A stretch of DNA of 64,000 bases. It comes from Phytophthora sp. 'mugwort'. Taxonomy: Eukaryota > Oomycota > Peronosporomycetes > Peronosporales > Peronosporaceae. Each line of letters begins with the position of its first letter. The stretch's first letter is position 1. A program made the translations under genes and the position numbers. The stretch is taken from assembly GCA_033558025.1 (NCBI GenBank), contig JAUCEF010000012.1, positions 3,472,001-3,536,000 on the forward strand. The letters are read 5' to 3'. The notes beneath the pieces are model-generated. The model was given only the letters and a program-made list of their open reading frames with translations, did no database searches and had not been told where the DNA came from. Positions 44,286-54,725 of this stretch are shown here, in pieces.

Positions 44286-45346
44286 AAGACGTGGTCTCGA
44301 AGGAACCGCTCACGAGGCTACCTCCGGATCGAGGCGTACCGTCATGAGATTAACCTGGTTCCGGGAACCAAATACAGTGTGACAAGGCAGTGGCCTTTGC
44401 CACGAGAACAGTGTGACGTCATTGAGGAGATATTTCGTGCTAAGCACGAGGCGGGTATGGTGCGCGAGCGCATGTCTCCACACTCAATGCCTACGTTCTG
44501 TGTCAGAAAGCCGAATGGCAAGTGACGAACCGTTCATGCTTTTAATAAGCTCAACGCGACCGTTCCGCCGCAAACGCCTATTCCTAGGAAGGACGTTCTC
44601 CAAAGCAACATGACGGGATGTGCGGTGTACAGTGCCCTCGACTTGGTCGATGGATACTATCAATTGCTCATGCGAGCAAGCGATATTCTTACGGTGGTCA
44701 GCACTCCAGCGGTATGCTCTGGAAGTGGCTAGTAATGCGCCAAGTGTCGAACGCGCCTGCGATGTGTAATCGTCTTGTGACGCAACTGTTCAGGGCCTAC
44801 AGGGCGTATGCTCAGACATACTTCGACACCATATTCGTCCACTGTCGTGCGGAGCATGGAAAAACGGATGTGGAGAACCACATTGAGCACCTTCGAGCGG
44901 TGCTCGAGTGCATACGCACACACAAGTTGTATGCCACCATTGCCTAGTGTGTCTTCGGCGCTGGAGAGACCGCCTTTCTGGGATGCTTCATTGGGAAGCG
45001 ATTGTAGACTGGCCGGTTCTAGAGAACCAGAAAGACTTACGGAAGTGGCTCGGCCTGGCCAATTACTTGCACATGTACAGCAAAAACTATGTTAAGGTGG
45101 CAAGGCCACTGTCCAATCTCCTTAAGAAGGATGTGGACTAGTGTTGGGACACCGGATATCATGCGGCTTTTGAAGCGATTAAGGCGAGTCTCCTTCAGGC
45201 GCCGATCCTGGCGCGCCAGATCTAGATCGTCCCTTAGTGTCGTCTGTAACGCGTCGGACTTTGTCATCGGAAGTGCTTTGTTGCAAGCAGACGCCGAAGG
45301 GCGTGAACGCGTGATCGCGTTTGAATCTCGCCAGCTTATGTCATAA
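44286..45346 (+). pseudogene. Gypsy reverse transcriptase and start of RNase H
   Basis: RT motifs in order: INLVPGTKYSVTRQWPLPRE, MSPHSMPTFCVRKPNGK, LNATVPPQTPIPRKDVLQSN, AVYSALDLVDGYYQLLMRAS, MRQVSNAPAMCNRLVTQLFR, then YFDTIFVH. The catalytic YxDD is Y-F-D-T (44819-44830), losing one metal-binding Asp. The connection region follows: DWPVLENQKDLRKWLGLANY, VARPLSNLLKKDVD. RNase H begins SSLSVVCNASDFVIGSALLQ and RERVIAFESRQLMS, where homology stops at a TAA. Several stops and shifts are present. Confidence 0.75.
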
Positions 45347-45431
45347 AGGGTCTACACCCGCCTCTTGACCGCTAGCATATCCATGCGACTCGCAGCGCGA
45401 GGATCTAGCAGGTCACCGACCTCCGCTGCCG

Positions 45432-45677
45432 TTGCTCGATGACCAGGGAGATTCCCACAGTCATGTGGAGCGCTTAGTGGCGTGGCGTCGTCGCCAGGAT
45501 CGTACCCAATATCTTGTGAAGTGGAGGGGTTATCCTCACACACAGAACGCATGGAAGTACGAGGTTCCCCTCCGGCCAGGTTGCCCTGACGTCGTGAACA
45601 TTTTTGATCGACGCGATCAGCAGCGCCCCGAGGACCAGCGACCGAGGCGTCACACCCCTGGCCCTTCCCGGCAATAG
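45432..45677 (+). pseudogene. Gypsy chromodomain
   Basis: VERLVAWRRRQDRTQYLVKW and RGYPHTQNAWKYEVPL form a chromodomain-type fold core: aromatic and acidic residues around YLVKWRGYP, Trp at the AW position. It lies at the C-terminus of chromovirus integrases and can target insertion. Here it follows RNase H directly because integrase is deleted. The ORF closes with a Pro/Arg-rich tail. Confidence 0.75.
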
Positions 45678-45840
45678 CCGCTGGGGGCCAAGGCCAGCAG
45701 CAGAGCTATCGCTCTGGTATTGGAACGAGGCGGCCTCACGTGCGTGAGAGCCGCTAGATTTGACAGCAGACCGAGTGGGAGAGAGCCCTGTGGGCGAGGC
45801 CGGTAGGCAGGGGGTAACTGGCGCTTCGCCTTCCATTTCA

Positions 45841-46792
45841 CGAACTCGAAATGGAGTACTCCACCGATCTCATAACCGCGAACAGTTTCGCCTTGAGTGT
45901 CGCTGGGTTTGATGCAATAAGCCATTCTAGTGGTCATGATACAAGATAAATGTCTTTTAAGCATGCGAAATATAGCAGACGTGCTGATTATTATCTGTGA
46001 CAGCTGATTGTATAACAACTTGAGATCTTGCGTTGTGGTTCTTAAATGGAACAGGCCGATATGAATCATTTCCAGCATACCAATGGAATCGAATCGCTAC
46101 ATCCGACATCGTGATATGCGCGGTTTCTCCTTAACTTCAACACAACTTCGTAACGATCTTCTCAAACGAATGCGGTAGATACATAGTCCGTGCAGATAAT
46201 CATTTGAAACTGTACCATCTCAACATTCTTACCATTATGCGGCTTTTCAATGAATGTCTGACATACCATTGCGAAGCTCGATACAGAGCAAATGTCAGCA
46301 AATTGCGGCACGTAAACGTATTCCATGTCAAAAGCCTTTATGTCTTTACAGTAGGTCCTATGAAATATCTCGCCGGTACAGGCTACTTCAACGCTGCGGC
46401 CTTACTGCGGCACTCGCGCTCTCCACACATGCACGTAAACTACAACGCAGGGCCCTAGTCCACAGTCACCTCATCGCCGCCCTTAATATTCTTCTGCTCG
46501 ATCACCAGCACGCGCACATCAGCGCAGAAACACATTTCCACAAACTTTATGTTGGGTTTGGAAGATACCGCAGCGGGTCGCGTCGACGTAAACTATCTTG
46601 CTCCGGGTCGACGTTGTCGGCAACTCGAGCGCATATTCAGTCGTCTGCTCCTTGCTCTTCAAAAGTCGTGGGTAGTCAGATTGTCGCAATAATGTCATAT
46701 TACAGCGCTTACACCAACGGTGCCCGTGGCAACCACACCTAGCCCTGCCAGCCCAGTATCCACAAGTCTGACATCCCTCGATCCATACACAC
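45841..46792. other. Sequence between gypsy and the inverted LTR; unassigned
   Basis: An open frame 46254-46742 (162 codons, plus) and minus-strand fragments (for example TTSTRSKIVYVDATRCGIFQ near 46620-46560) look partly coding, but I cannot name a family. If the LTR B block was inverted, this would be its original 3' flank. Confidence 0.3.
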
Positions 46793-47209
46793 TGTTAGAA
46801 TTGCAGAAGGGCTGCGTAGCGTAGTGCATCAGAGGAAGACGTATGACTCCCCGAGTCTTAGCTGTGGTTATCCTAACCCCTAAGGTCTTCGCAGAGGCTT
46901 AGATCCCTCTCGTGATACCACTAGAGACTCAAACAGTCAGTATTTTTAAACCTAGGACGATACGCTCTTTGATGCTAAAAAACTGAACTGTTTTGGTTGG
47001 TTATTTGCTTGCTTATCTGCGGCAAAGCCGCCTGTGATGTAAATGTATGACTCTAACTATTTACCATAGTTTAACCTAGTGAAATGATGCCGAGTGGCTC
47101 TGTGGGCACGTACTGAAATCCTGGTAATCCAAGTGGTACCAAATACCACTTGCTGCAAGGTGACGCGTAGGATCTAAATTTCGTGCCACCTTCGTGTAAC
47201 CCCGTTACA
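46793..47209 (-). repeat. Gypsy LTR B (inverted, 3' LTR type)
   Basis: A 417-bp minus-strand block, TGTAACGGGG to TCTAACA, differing from LTR A at roughly a dozen positions, mostly at its 3' end. It is in the opposite orientation to LTR A. A purine tract lies directly upstream on its own strand, as for a 3' LTR. Confidence 0.85.
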
Positions 47210-47222
47210 CTCTCCCCCACTA
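47210..47222 (-). promoter_or_regulatory. Polypurine tract of LTR B
   Basis: Minus-strand agtgggggagag abuts the TG of LTR B, the position of the plus-strand primer. It fixes LTR B as the 3' LTR of a minus-oriented element whose body lay to the right. Confidence 0.6.
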
Positions 47223-47334
47223 AACCGTGGACATTCTGTATCCAGAGGGTCTGATTGTATCAATCTCAAAAGGCTAGGAACCTTCCGCTCCAAGAACGTT
47301 CAATGTCCTTTCCGCATCGAGGGCTCGCACTCAG

Positions 47335-48180
47335 ATGTCCACAGCCAATTGGTCTTTTGACCTCCCTCGTTTGCCTCGCGACAATAGCTCTCACCGCGGG
47401 CTAGGCTTCTCTGTGTCTCCGACAACTTCGTTATCCTCGTCATCCCGTTCGGGAGAGGTCTCAAACCGCGTGCCTCCCGTACCCTCGAAGCTATCGGTGC
47501 GTGGGTATCACTCAGCGCACAAGCGGCATACAGTCAGAGGACATGCGTGGCGGCGTCGATGCCGCTGGAAGCTGTGCCCCCGTGCGCTTCGCGCGAGATG
47601 CTCTCTTTGCCGACGTTGGAGAAGGCGAAGAGGAGGTCGACTATACTGAGTCCGTGACCGCTAGTAGCCCTGTCCGCTCGTCGAGCCCGCGCCGCCAACT
47701 GCGCGCTCAGAATCCCTGCGAGCTCTCGACCCCTCGGGCCTTGCGCAATGCGCCTCCGCTACCTTTGCGAAACAGAAGATCCCACAGAATGCGGTATCGT
47801 CACAATCGTTTGGACAAAGTCCAGGAGCAACAGCTTGCAGCTGATCCGTAGCTCTCGCGCTCGCAGCGACATATGACACGGTCATTGCATACCTCGTCAC
47901 GTCGTGACTATGGCTTCGAGCCTCGCGACCCAAGCGAGGTGGCTCGTCGCGCAACGTCGGAGCTACTAACCATGTATGGGATTGGGCCGGCGGCCACTAC
48001 GCCCGACTTGCTCGCCACGCGAGATCTCTCCGAGAGATTCTTGACTCCTCAAATGACTCCTCAGCGTGAGTATCGTGAGCGTCTGGAAGTACAAGCTCGG
48101 GACGGCTCGGTTCCACCGATGCGGGCTTACCCAGTCGTGCTTCTGTCAGGAGAGACGGCTAGGGAAAATGAGTGTCAATT
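47335..48180 (+). pseudogene. Gag-like N-terminal region, unassigned
   Basis: Low-complexity, Arg/Ser/Pro-rich coding region: LPRLPRDNSSHRGLGFSVSP, then after a shift DMRGGVDAAGSCAPVRFARD and ALFADVGEGEEEVDYTES. A TAG at 47851 is followed by SLHTSSRRDYGFEPRDPSEV, TPDLLATRDLSERFLTPQMT and VPPMRAYPVVLLSGETAREN. The style resembles the disordered start of gypsy gag proteins, but I cannot prove it. It runs straight into the hAT remnant, so the two may have been joined by rearrangement. Confidence 0.35.
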
Positions 48181-48249
48181 CAAAAGTTGGGTTGAAGGAG
48201 CTCGCAGATCTCTTCGATTGATGCCCTCCGGGTTAGTTTCAGTGAAACT

Positions 48250-49382
48250 GAAGTTCGAGTCGAACGTAGGACAAGATTCGGGATCATCTACCTGCGACGT
48301 TTGGTGTCGTTTTCGATGGATGGACGTGTGCTGGCGTGCACTATGTGGCTCTGTGTGCAGTCATCGAGCCAACGGAGATGTTTCCGGAAGGAAGGGTGCT
48401 ACATGTTTTTTTGCCGTTTGACGTCGAGACGAATTCGGGCTCGCAGAGCATGCTCGACTTTATTGCGGACTCCCTGGAGGCGTTTCATCGACCGTGGGAA
48501 TGCGTTCTCTTGTGCGATGGTGACAACTGTTCATCGAACCGGTCGCTTGGTTCTCGCGGTGGCATTCCATTCGTTGGATGCGCAAGGCATCTTTTTAACC
48601 TTGCGGTAAAGCTGTTTTTGGTGCCCCATGAGGACCTGCTTCAAAGTTAATGTGCTGATGAAATGTCTGACAACGATCAAAAATCGCGCCTGTCGGAAGA
48701 AGGTGACGCCTCTTTCGCGCCAAAATTCGAAACGACACCCGCTGGAGTAGCATCTTCACATGTCGAAACGCTGCGTGAAGATGCTACCAGCACTCCGCCT
48801 CAGGGCCGACGCGGAAGCTGTAACATGTGGTCTAAGTGACTGTTTGCTACTCGCAACGGAGGGCATGAAGGTGACAGCTTTGCGGAAGGACATGCATCAA
48901 TTGGGCTCCGTCACCAAGAAGCTGCAGACCCTACAGTCCCAATGGCTCAAGTCCGAACGCTCTTCGACTACATTGTAGTTAGCTACCCAATCAGGACCAA
49001 GTACCTTGCGCCAAAAGCGAGCATAGTCAACAACACAGCCTTCCGAAGCAGCCTTGGTAAAGCTGCAAGAAGGGGGAGGCTGGCAACGGCGGAAAAGACA
49101 GCCTGCGCTGGCTTCGTTGTGGCTACGAGTGCTGCAGCAAGTGGCGATAATGTTTGCGCGTGGACTTTGGAGCAGAAGCATTCTTTGCCGAAAAGGCACT
49201 CAAACGCCGGTTGCAGTTGCCAAGCGGCGGTGTACCTCGGCACGTCCTTCGCACCGCCAATGTCGAACCTCTGTGAGCGACTGTTTTGCTGTCGATGCTA
49301 GTCTTCAGTGAGCAGCGCCGACACACGAACCCCGCAACTCTCGAGATGCTCATTTCCCTCAAAGCCAATAGAGACCTGTGAA
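48250..49382 (+). pseudogene. hAT-type transposase pseudogene (second copy)
   Basis: The core reads DKIRDHLPATFGVVFDGWTC then AGVHYVALCAVIEPTEMF (first Asp), SMLDFIADSLEAFHRPWE, VLLCDGDNCSSNRSLGS (second Asp, D-N-C-x-x-N kept) and IPFVGCARHLFNLAVKLFLV. After TAA at 48650 the frame changes several times: VTKKLQTLQSQWLKSE, MAQVRTLFDYIVVSYPIRTK, FAPPMSNLCERLF and TLEMLISLKANRDL. The last two are the hAT C-terminal dimerisation motif (T-S-N-x-x-E-R-x-F ... L-x-x-N-R). Family as at 15.2 kb but a different subgroup. Confidence 0.7.
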
Positions 49383-49449
49383 AGTAGCACCATCGCAATC
49401 AATCTCCAAGAGTGAACGATCTATAATTGCTGAGAAATATGACTTACCA

Positions 49450-52400
49450 TCTTTCGTCAATCCAATCTTACCCGACGCTACTGCAGACTACTGTCTTGTG
49501 GGAACGCGCGCCCGCCTTATCGACAAGATCGAGAAAATACGCGTGACACGATAGGCCAGAGCTGGAAGCGTGCTTGTTCATCTGCTCGGACTCTTCGAAG
49601 ACGTGCAGTACTTGACAGCTGCAGTGAAGGACGAGTTCAGCAAGTAGACCAGATTCGATACACGCTGCGTGCATTTACCCTCGAATGACACTGAGTACAA
49701 GCATCACAGCGTAGGCCTGACGAATGCACGAACAATCGAAGAGCTTCGCGATTTCCTGTCGCAAATGCAAGAGGTCACCAATATGGACAATCAGAGCTGT
49801 AGCGTTCACAGCTAAGCCCAAGAAGACGCCTACTTGATCGGGCAGAAAAATCAAAAAGGCAATGCCAAAGCCAACAGCGAGGCTAACGGAAAAGGCAAGA
49901 AGCGGCTGAAGCCAGCCCAGTAGCAGAAAGGTAACAAAGCCGCGCCGAAAGGTCAATGCTTGATCTGTAGCCGGACGAACCATGCCACGGCCGATTGCTA
50001 CTACTAAGGTCCCAAGAAGAAGAACAAGTTCGCATGAAAGTCGCCAGATCAAAGAATAAGCGCCAGGCGGGACACATCGCCGTAGCCGCGACCCGTGTCA
50101 CAACAACCTCGGTGTTCTCATCGACTCAGATTCGGAGTCAGAAGAGCCGGTTTGCCTGGGTCGGGCGCAGGTGGTGCCCCTGAAGGTCCACGCACCAAGC
50201 ATCGAGACACCCGCGACTCAAGTGGCATAGCCACGGGCCATCGAGGTCGTTGTGAAGGTCACAAGCGTCAACAAGAAGAGCACTGTGCTCGAGCTGCTCG
50301 ACACTGGCTCATGCTCTCGGCCTTCCGCGCCAGTTTCATCGGCGAAGGCAGCATTGTCACGCCCATGACAATGCTGCCTCCACCACTCTAGGTGAACTGG
50401 AGATAGTCATCGACTTGAAGTCGAATCGAGTGGAATAGGATGGCCTGATGCTCAACCTTCAACTAGGCACCAGAAGAAGGCCGAGCTCATGTATCACGCG
50501 AGGCGTCTCCACGTGGACGATGAGATGACAGCGACGGTGATTTCGAAAGCGAAAATCACGCGACGGGAGGCGAAGGACGCTTACACCAAGCACCTCGTGT
50601 AGAACCTCGACCCCGCTACTCACCTGTCAATTTTAACGAGGTCGTGCCTTCGGATTTAAGATCCGAAAAAGCGGCTCAATTGCGCGACGCTTACCGAGCA
50701 CGAGAGCGTTGTTTCATGCGGGCTCGGTACGCTTGTGAACTTCGAATACGAGATTCCGATTCGCACCGACGCTCAACAAGATGCGGTGAAGCCGTACCAG
50801 ACCCTCAGGTCACCTAACGGCGATCAAGCGTGAGATCGCCCGACCCATCCGTCTGGGCATGATCGATCCTGACGAGTCCTCGGCATGGCTGCCACGATCG
50901 TCGTCGTCCCCGAGAAGGACAAGATGAAACGCTTGCTGGTCGAGCTGCGCCGACTGAATGCTTGGTTGGTGCGACGATACTATTTGCTACCGGTGATCAA
51001 AGAGATCTCCCGAAATTTCAAGCGTACTGCTTACGCTTGAAGTGCTGGCGGCTTTTGTGCTACCGATCGAAAAATACCGCTACTGGCTACTGCCGATGGA
51101 TCTCGGTACATTGACTGACTTTTCCAAGCGCATATGGATAAGCTACTTGGTGACTTGGAATTCGCGCGCGTGTACGTGCACGACGTTTGAGGGATATATC
51201 ACTCACGTTCGTGTCGTTCTTCACGGTCGGCCCGAAGCAGGCATGAAGATCAACACAAAAAGTCGTTTTTGCCGTTGAGAGTGTGTACCTTGGGTACCTC
51301 CTTTCAGTCGACGGCATCAAACCGAAGGAAAGTATGATTCGGACGATCGTGAGCGTCGACACATCCACGAAAAAGAAGGAGCCTCGACGCTTCGTTGGGA
51401 GGGTGAACTATTACCGAGATTGGGGCCTCAGAGACCCCACATTCTAGCGCCATTGACCGCGATGACAAGCTCGAAAGTCTCTTCGAATGGACGCCCACGT
51501 TGGACGTCGCTTTCGCCAAAAGCAAGGCGCTGATCGAGCTGGAAGTACAGCTATCGTATCCTAATTATACGATCGAGTTCGAGATCTACACGGATGCCAG
51601 CAGCTCCCAAGTGGGTGATGGGGTCCCTCAGTGAGGTACGCCGCTCGCATTTTGGTCGAAAAGGTTCAGCCGCACTGAGCAGGAGTACGCGACCGACAAG
51701 AAGGATCTGCTCTCTATAATCGAGCTGCTCAATGGATTCCGCATCATGTTATTGGGGTTCGTTTAAACCGACCACAAGAACATCACCTTCGCGAACATCA
51801 CGAGCCATTAACTCCTACGCTGGCGGCTCATTGTAGAATAGTACGTACCAACAATACGCTATACTGAGAAAAACGTCTTGCGGACGCGATGAGCCAAATT
51901 TCAATGCCACCGACGTGGTAATTGCCGCGAGTCTGGCTAGCGAAGGATTTCACATTTCGACATGCGCAAGCATCATTAAGCAAATGACGACACCGTAACT
52001 AAGCTACCAACGGAGCACCTCGACAAGTCTCCAAGAAGGAATTGAACGGCAGCGAAATGATGGTACACCTGCCATCACCCAAAATGTGGTACCAGAGGCG
52101 CTACAAGTTCCGATCCTGCACTACTACCACGACCGGTTAAGGCTCCCGGGTATCGATAACTTCTACGCAACCCTTAAGCGTATCATGTGGTGGCCTGGTA
52201 GGGCCACGCAAGTGCGTGAATACTGCCGTCCGTGTCAAATCTGTCAGACCGCGAAGCGCACGTCGAAGAAATACGGCAAACTGCGGCCGACAGAAATGCA
52301 GATGCACCCCTGGCGCACCATCGCTGTGAGCACCAGAGGATCATACACACCCCGCGACGAACCCACGGAGCGTCTATACGCAGTATCCATCATCGATGGC

Positions 52401-52475
52401 GCAGGGCGCGCCATTGAGCTGCATTCGGTACTCACGGTTTTAAGCCTCGCGGTGTCCTGTCTAGACGATATGTAA
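49450..52475 (+). pseudogene. Ty3/gypsy gag-pol pseudogene (second element)
   Basis: Highly fragmented, in gypsy order. Gag traces include a CCHC knuckle CLICSRTNHATADC (49957-49998). Protease: STVLELLDTGSCSR (DTG at 50300). RT: PTHPS to MAATIVVVPEKDKMKRLLVE, RRYYLLPVIKEISRNF, LLGDLEFARVYVHDV (Y-x-D-D changed to V-H-D-V). RNase H: TIEFEIYTDASSSQVGDG and QEYATDKKDLLSIIELLNGF. Integrase zinc site: LHYYHDRLRLPGIDNFYATL ... EYCRPCQICQTAKRTSK. The core WRTIAVSTRGSYT has Ser where the first catalytic Asp should be. It ends in ORF 52086-52475. Confidence 0.7.
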
Positions 52476-52499
52476 TAGTTCTGCTGCTATCCACGTCCG

Positions 52500-53240
52500 G
52501 ATCATTGGCTTGCATGACACGGTAGCCTATGAATTGAAGCTGTACGGTACCTAGGCTACTTGCAGTTAAATACATTCCACCCCAAGCCTCAGCTCCGGAA
52601 AGGCATTTCCGTCGAATGTTGGCGTCAAATAAAGTCCGCGGTCGAGCACCACCGCTCCTTTGCCACGAACAGAGACGTGTAGGAACCGGTCTTAGGGCCG
52701 CAAGCTTAGGCAGATTCTTCAGACTGTAACCAGCTACACTCTCTCCCCGGGCTTGTATGAGTGACCGATACGACTTCGGTTCTCGCGCTCGTTATTTCGT
52801 ACGATCTGCTCGCGCTTGTTGGTGTGCACCGTAGTACCAATTGGTGGCGTGCTTGATGCCGAAGAAGGTGTTCCGCTGGAACATGGTCTGCATTGGTATG
52901 GGCTTAACGTGGTCGTGTGTGTCGCTCGGACGGCGAACACAACGGCTTACAGCACCTTGGTCCAATTATCCGCCGCAACGGCGCAACGTGCGGAGCATGT
53001 TGCCGATCACTGCGTGAAAACGCTCGATGATGTCATTCGCTGTGGGTTTTTGACAGTCGTCTCGACGCCCCCGACGATATATGATTTGAATAGCTCAAAA
53101 GTGTCGACAATGTACTTCAACGGTGTTGCCAGAGATCCCCAGCGTTCAAGCATACCGCCAGGGCTCGGCAAGTGCGCCCCACCCGGGCAGAGAGCTGCCG
53201 CTCGGGGAGCTTTCCTACCAAGTATCCAATCTACCAACAA
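52500..53240 (-). pseudogene. Gypsy integrase C-terminal half, inverted
   Basis: Minus-strand frames read TFELFKSYIVGGVETTVKNP (strand before the Glu helix), with TANDIIERFHAVIGNMLRTL in a neighbouring frame (catalytic Glu). Then come FAVRATHTTT, MQTMFQRNTFFGIKHATNWY, and NKREQIVRNNERENRSRIGH then SYKPGERV, the usual end of gypsy integrase. This is the half missing from the plus-strand element that stops at 52475, so the two probably belong together through an inversion. A separate element is the alternative. Confidence 0.5.
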
Positions 53241-53515
53241 ACTCAGAAGTGGAAACCCACGTGTCCGTGTGACTGACTGACTGGCGCAACTCGACGCGTT
53301 TCGAGGTGTAACAGACGCCAGTGGCTATAAAACATTGACGGTTTCCCGGGCGCATGCTTCTAGGCGTTGGACTGTCTAGTGGACAATCAGACCAAGTGAG
53401 TGATGAAGAAGGAAGCCCCCGGATTCAATGTCCTATACTCGCGTTTGTCTCGAAGAATCCCATCATCCGCATTCCGAAAGCTTAGGCACACGGTAGCGGA
53501 CATTAACGTTGGGGA

Positions 53516-54630
53516 AGATGGTTTTCAGCGGCAAGATGTGCAGAAGGAATGAAAAGAGCTTTGGACCTCTGTTGTTCAATCACAAATACGCCGTGATGTG
53601 GATCGTTGGTCCGCCTGGAATAGGTAAGTCCGCAAGCGTTCCTATTTTGCCAACTCGGAAACGAGTTAGCATCGATTAAAACGGTGACCAGCTTGAGAAA
53701 AAGTGGGATGTTTTGTGGATTTGATGGCTTAAAGAAGATAGGGTCCAATTGGTTTGGTTTCTGCTGAGCGGGGATGCTGAGAAGCGAAATTGTATGATTT
53801 GTCGCTTGCTAGCGTATTTTGTCTTGGAGATGTGGAGCGATTACACTGTCGTAGGGTAGGTAAAGGAACGAGCTCGTGATGTTTCAGGATCGTTGTAGTG
53901 ATTGGCGCGACAAGAACGTCCCGATGTGTAGTACGAGTTCCCGTCCATTTTGGCAAACAGCTTTTAGTCATGGCCATTCCACCAGCCCAGAAGAAGGATG
54001 CCACCCTATGGGGCACACAAGATCAAAAACTCTGTAACCCTTGTAAGCTGTTTCTGGTAGGCTGAGAGACTAACAAGACGCTCTGAAGATTGACGAATTC
54101 TTTGAGCACGTGAGTGCAAACCTGACTTCTGAAAGTTCGGTGGCAATGGAAATACGGCTGAAATTGCCGGACGATTTGGTTCTTATTTGATGAGTGTGCG
54201 AGGATCATGTTTGATTGTACTGAGGGTGCGATAGATTCGTTGGTCTCGACACGAGACGTTACCCAATATCTTGAAGCAATCACAGATTCTAGACTTCTGG
54301 TAGTGTGATAATCCGATTGTTTTCATAGTTGTTGTCATGATATCCCGGTATTATGGCAGCTCGGCACGGACCTGTGGCTATCGCACGAGCTACTTGTTCG
54401 CGAGAAAGTAAGTTGAAATGTGAGCAAGATTCAAATAACCAAACGAAGACGGCTGTGGTCCTAGCTTTCTAACCTTGCACAGGGGCTCAATGTGCTGACT
54501 GCTCGCTGTCCTATTCGCTTGCTGATAGGCCTTGTTCAGTTTTATGCTACCACGGCCAGTAATGATGCTCGTATGATACTTGACGGAAGCCTCCCATTCA
54601 ACCACGGCTTTCTGTCAGCATCACCATAGA
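53516..54630 (+). pseudogene. Possible P-loop NTPase remnant
   Basis: The frame at 53584-53680 reads AVMWIVGPPGIGKSASVPIL, a good Walker A motif (G-P-P-G-I-G-K-S). Neighbouring frames continue with coding-like stretches, such as LSNLAQGLNVLTARCPIRLL then IGLVQFYATTASNDARM near 54450-54570. No Walker B or family signature could be placed. It may be a decayed STAND-like or effector-associated ATPase. Confidence 0.25.
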
Positions 54631-54725
54631 GGTCATCTTCATACAGACGTCAAAACTCGGAAGTAGATGGAGCACACTGATTCTGTACCGCTCACCGCTG
54701 ATTATGCTCACAATGGACTTGAGCC

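Larger units (their letters stand above)
41520..45840 (+). mobile_element. Ty3/gypsy element (chromodomain type), integrase deleted
   Basis: The order is 5' LTR, gag, protease, reverse transcriptase, start of RNase H, then directly a chromodomain. Integrase and most of RNase H are missing between about 45346 and 45400. No 3' LTR in direct orientation follows. Stops and a damaged RT active site add to the loss. A recent LTR pair with a defective interior suggests it was mobilised or deleted recently. Confidence 0.75.

Noticed and set aside
46820..47209. LTR B read as a plus-strand 5' LTR for the 47.3-kb ORF
   Set aside because: Both ends begin TGT and could be read either way, but the purine tract sits on the minus-strand 5' side, which fits a minus-strand 3' LTR better.
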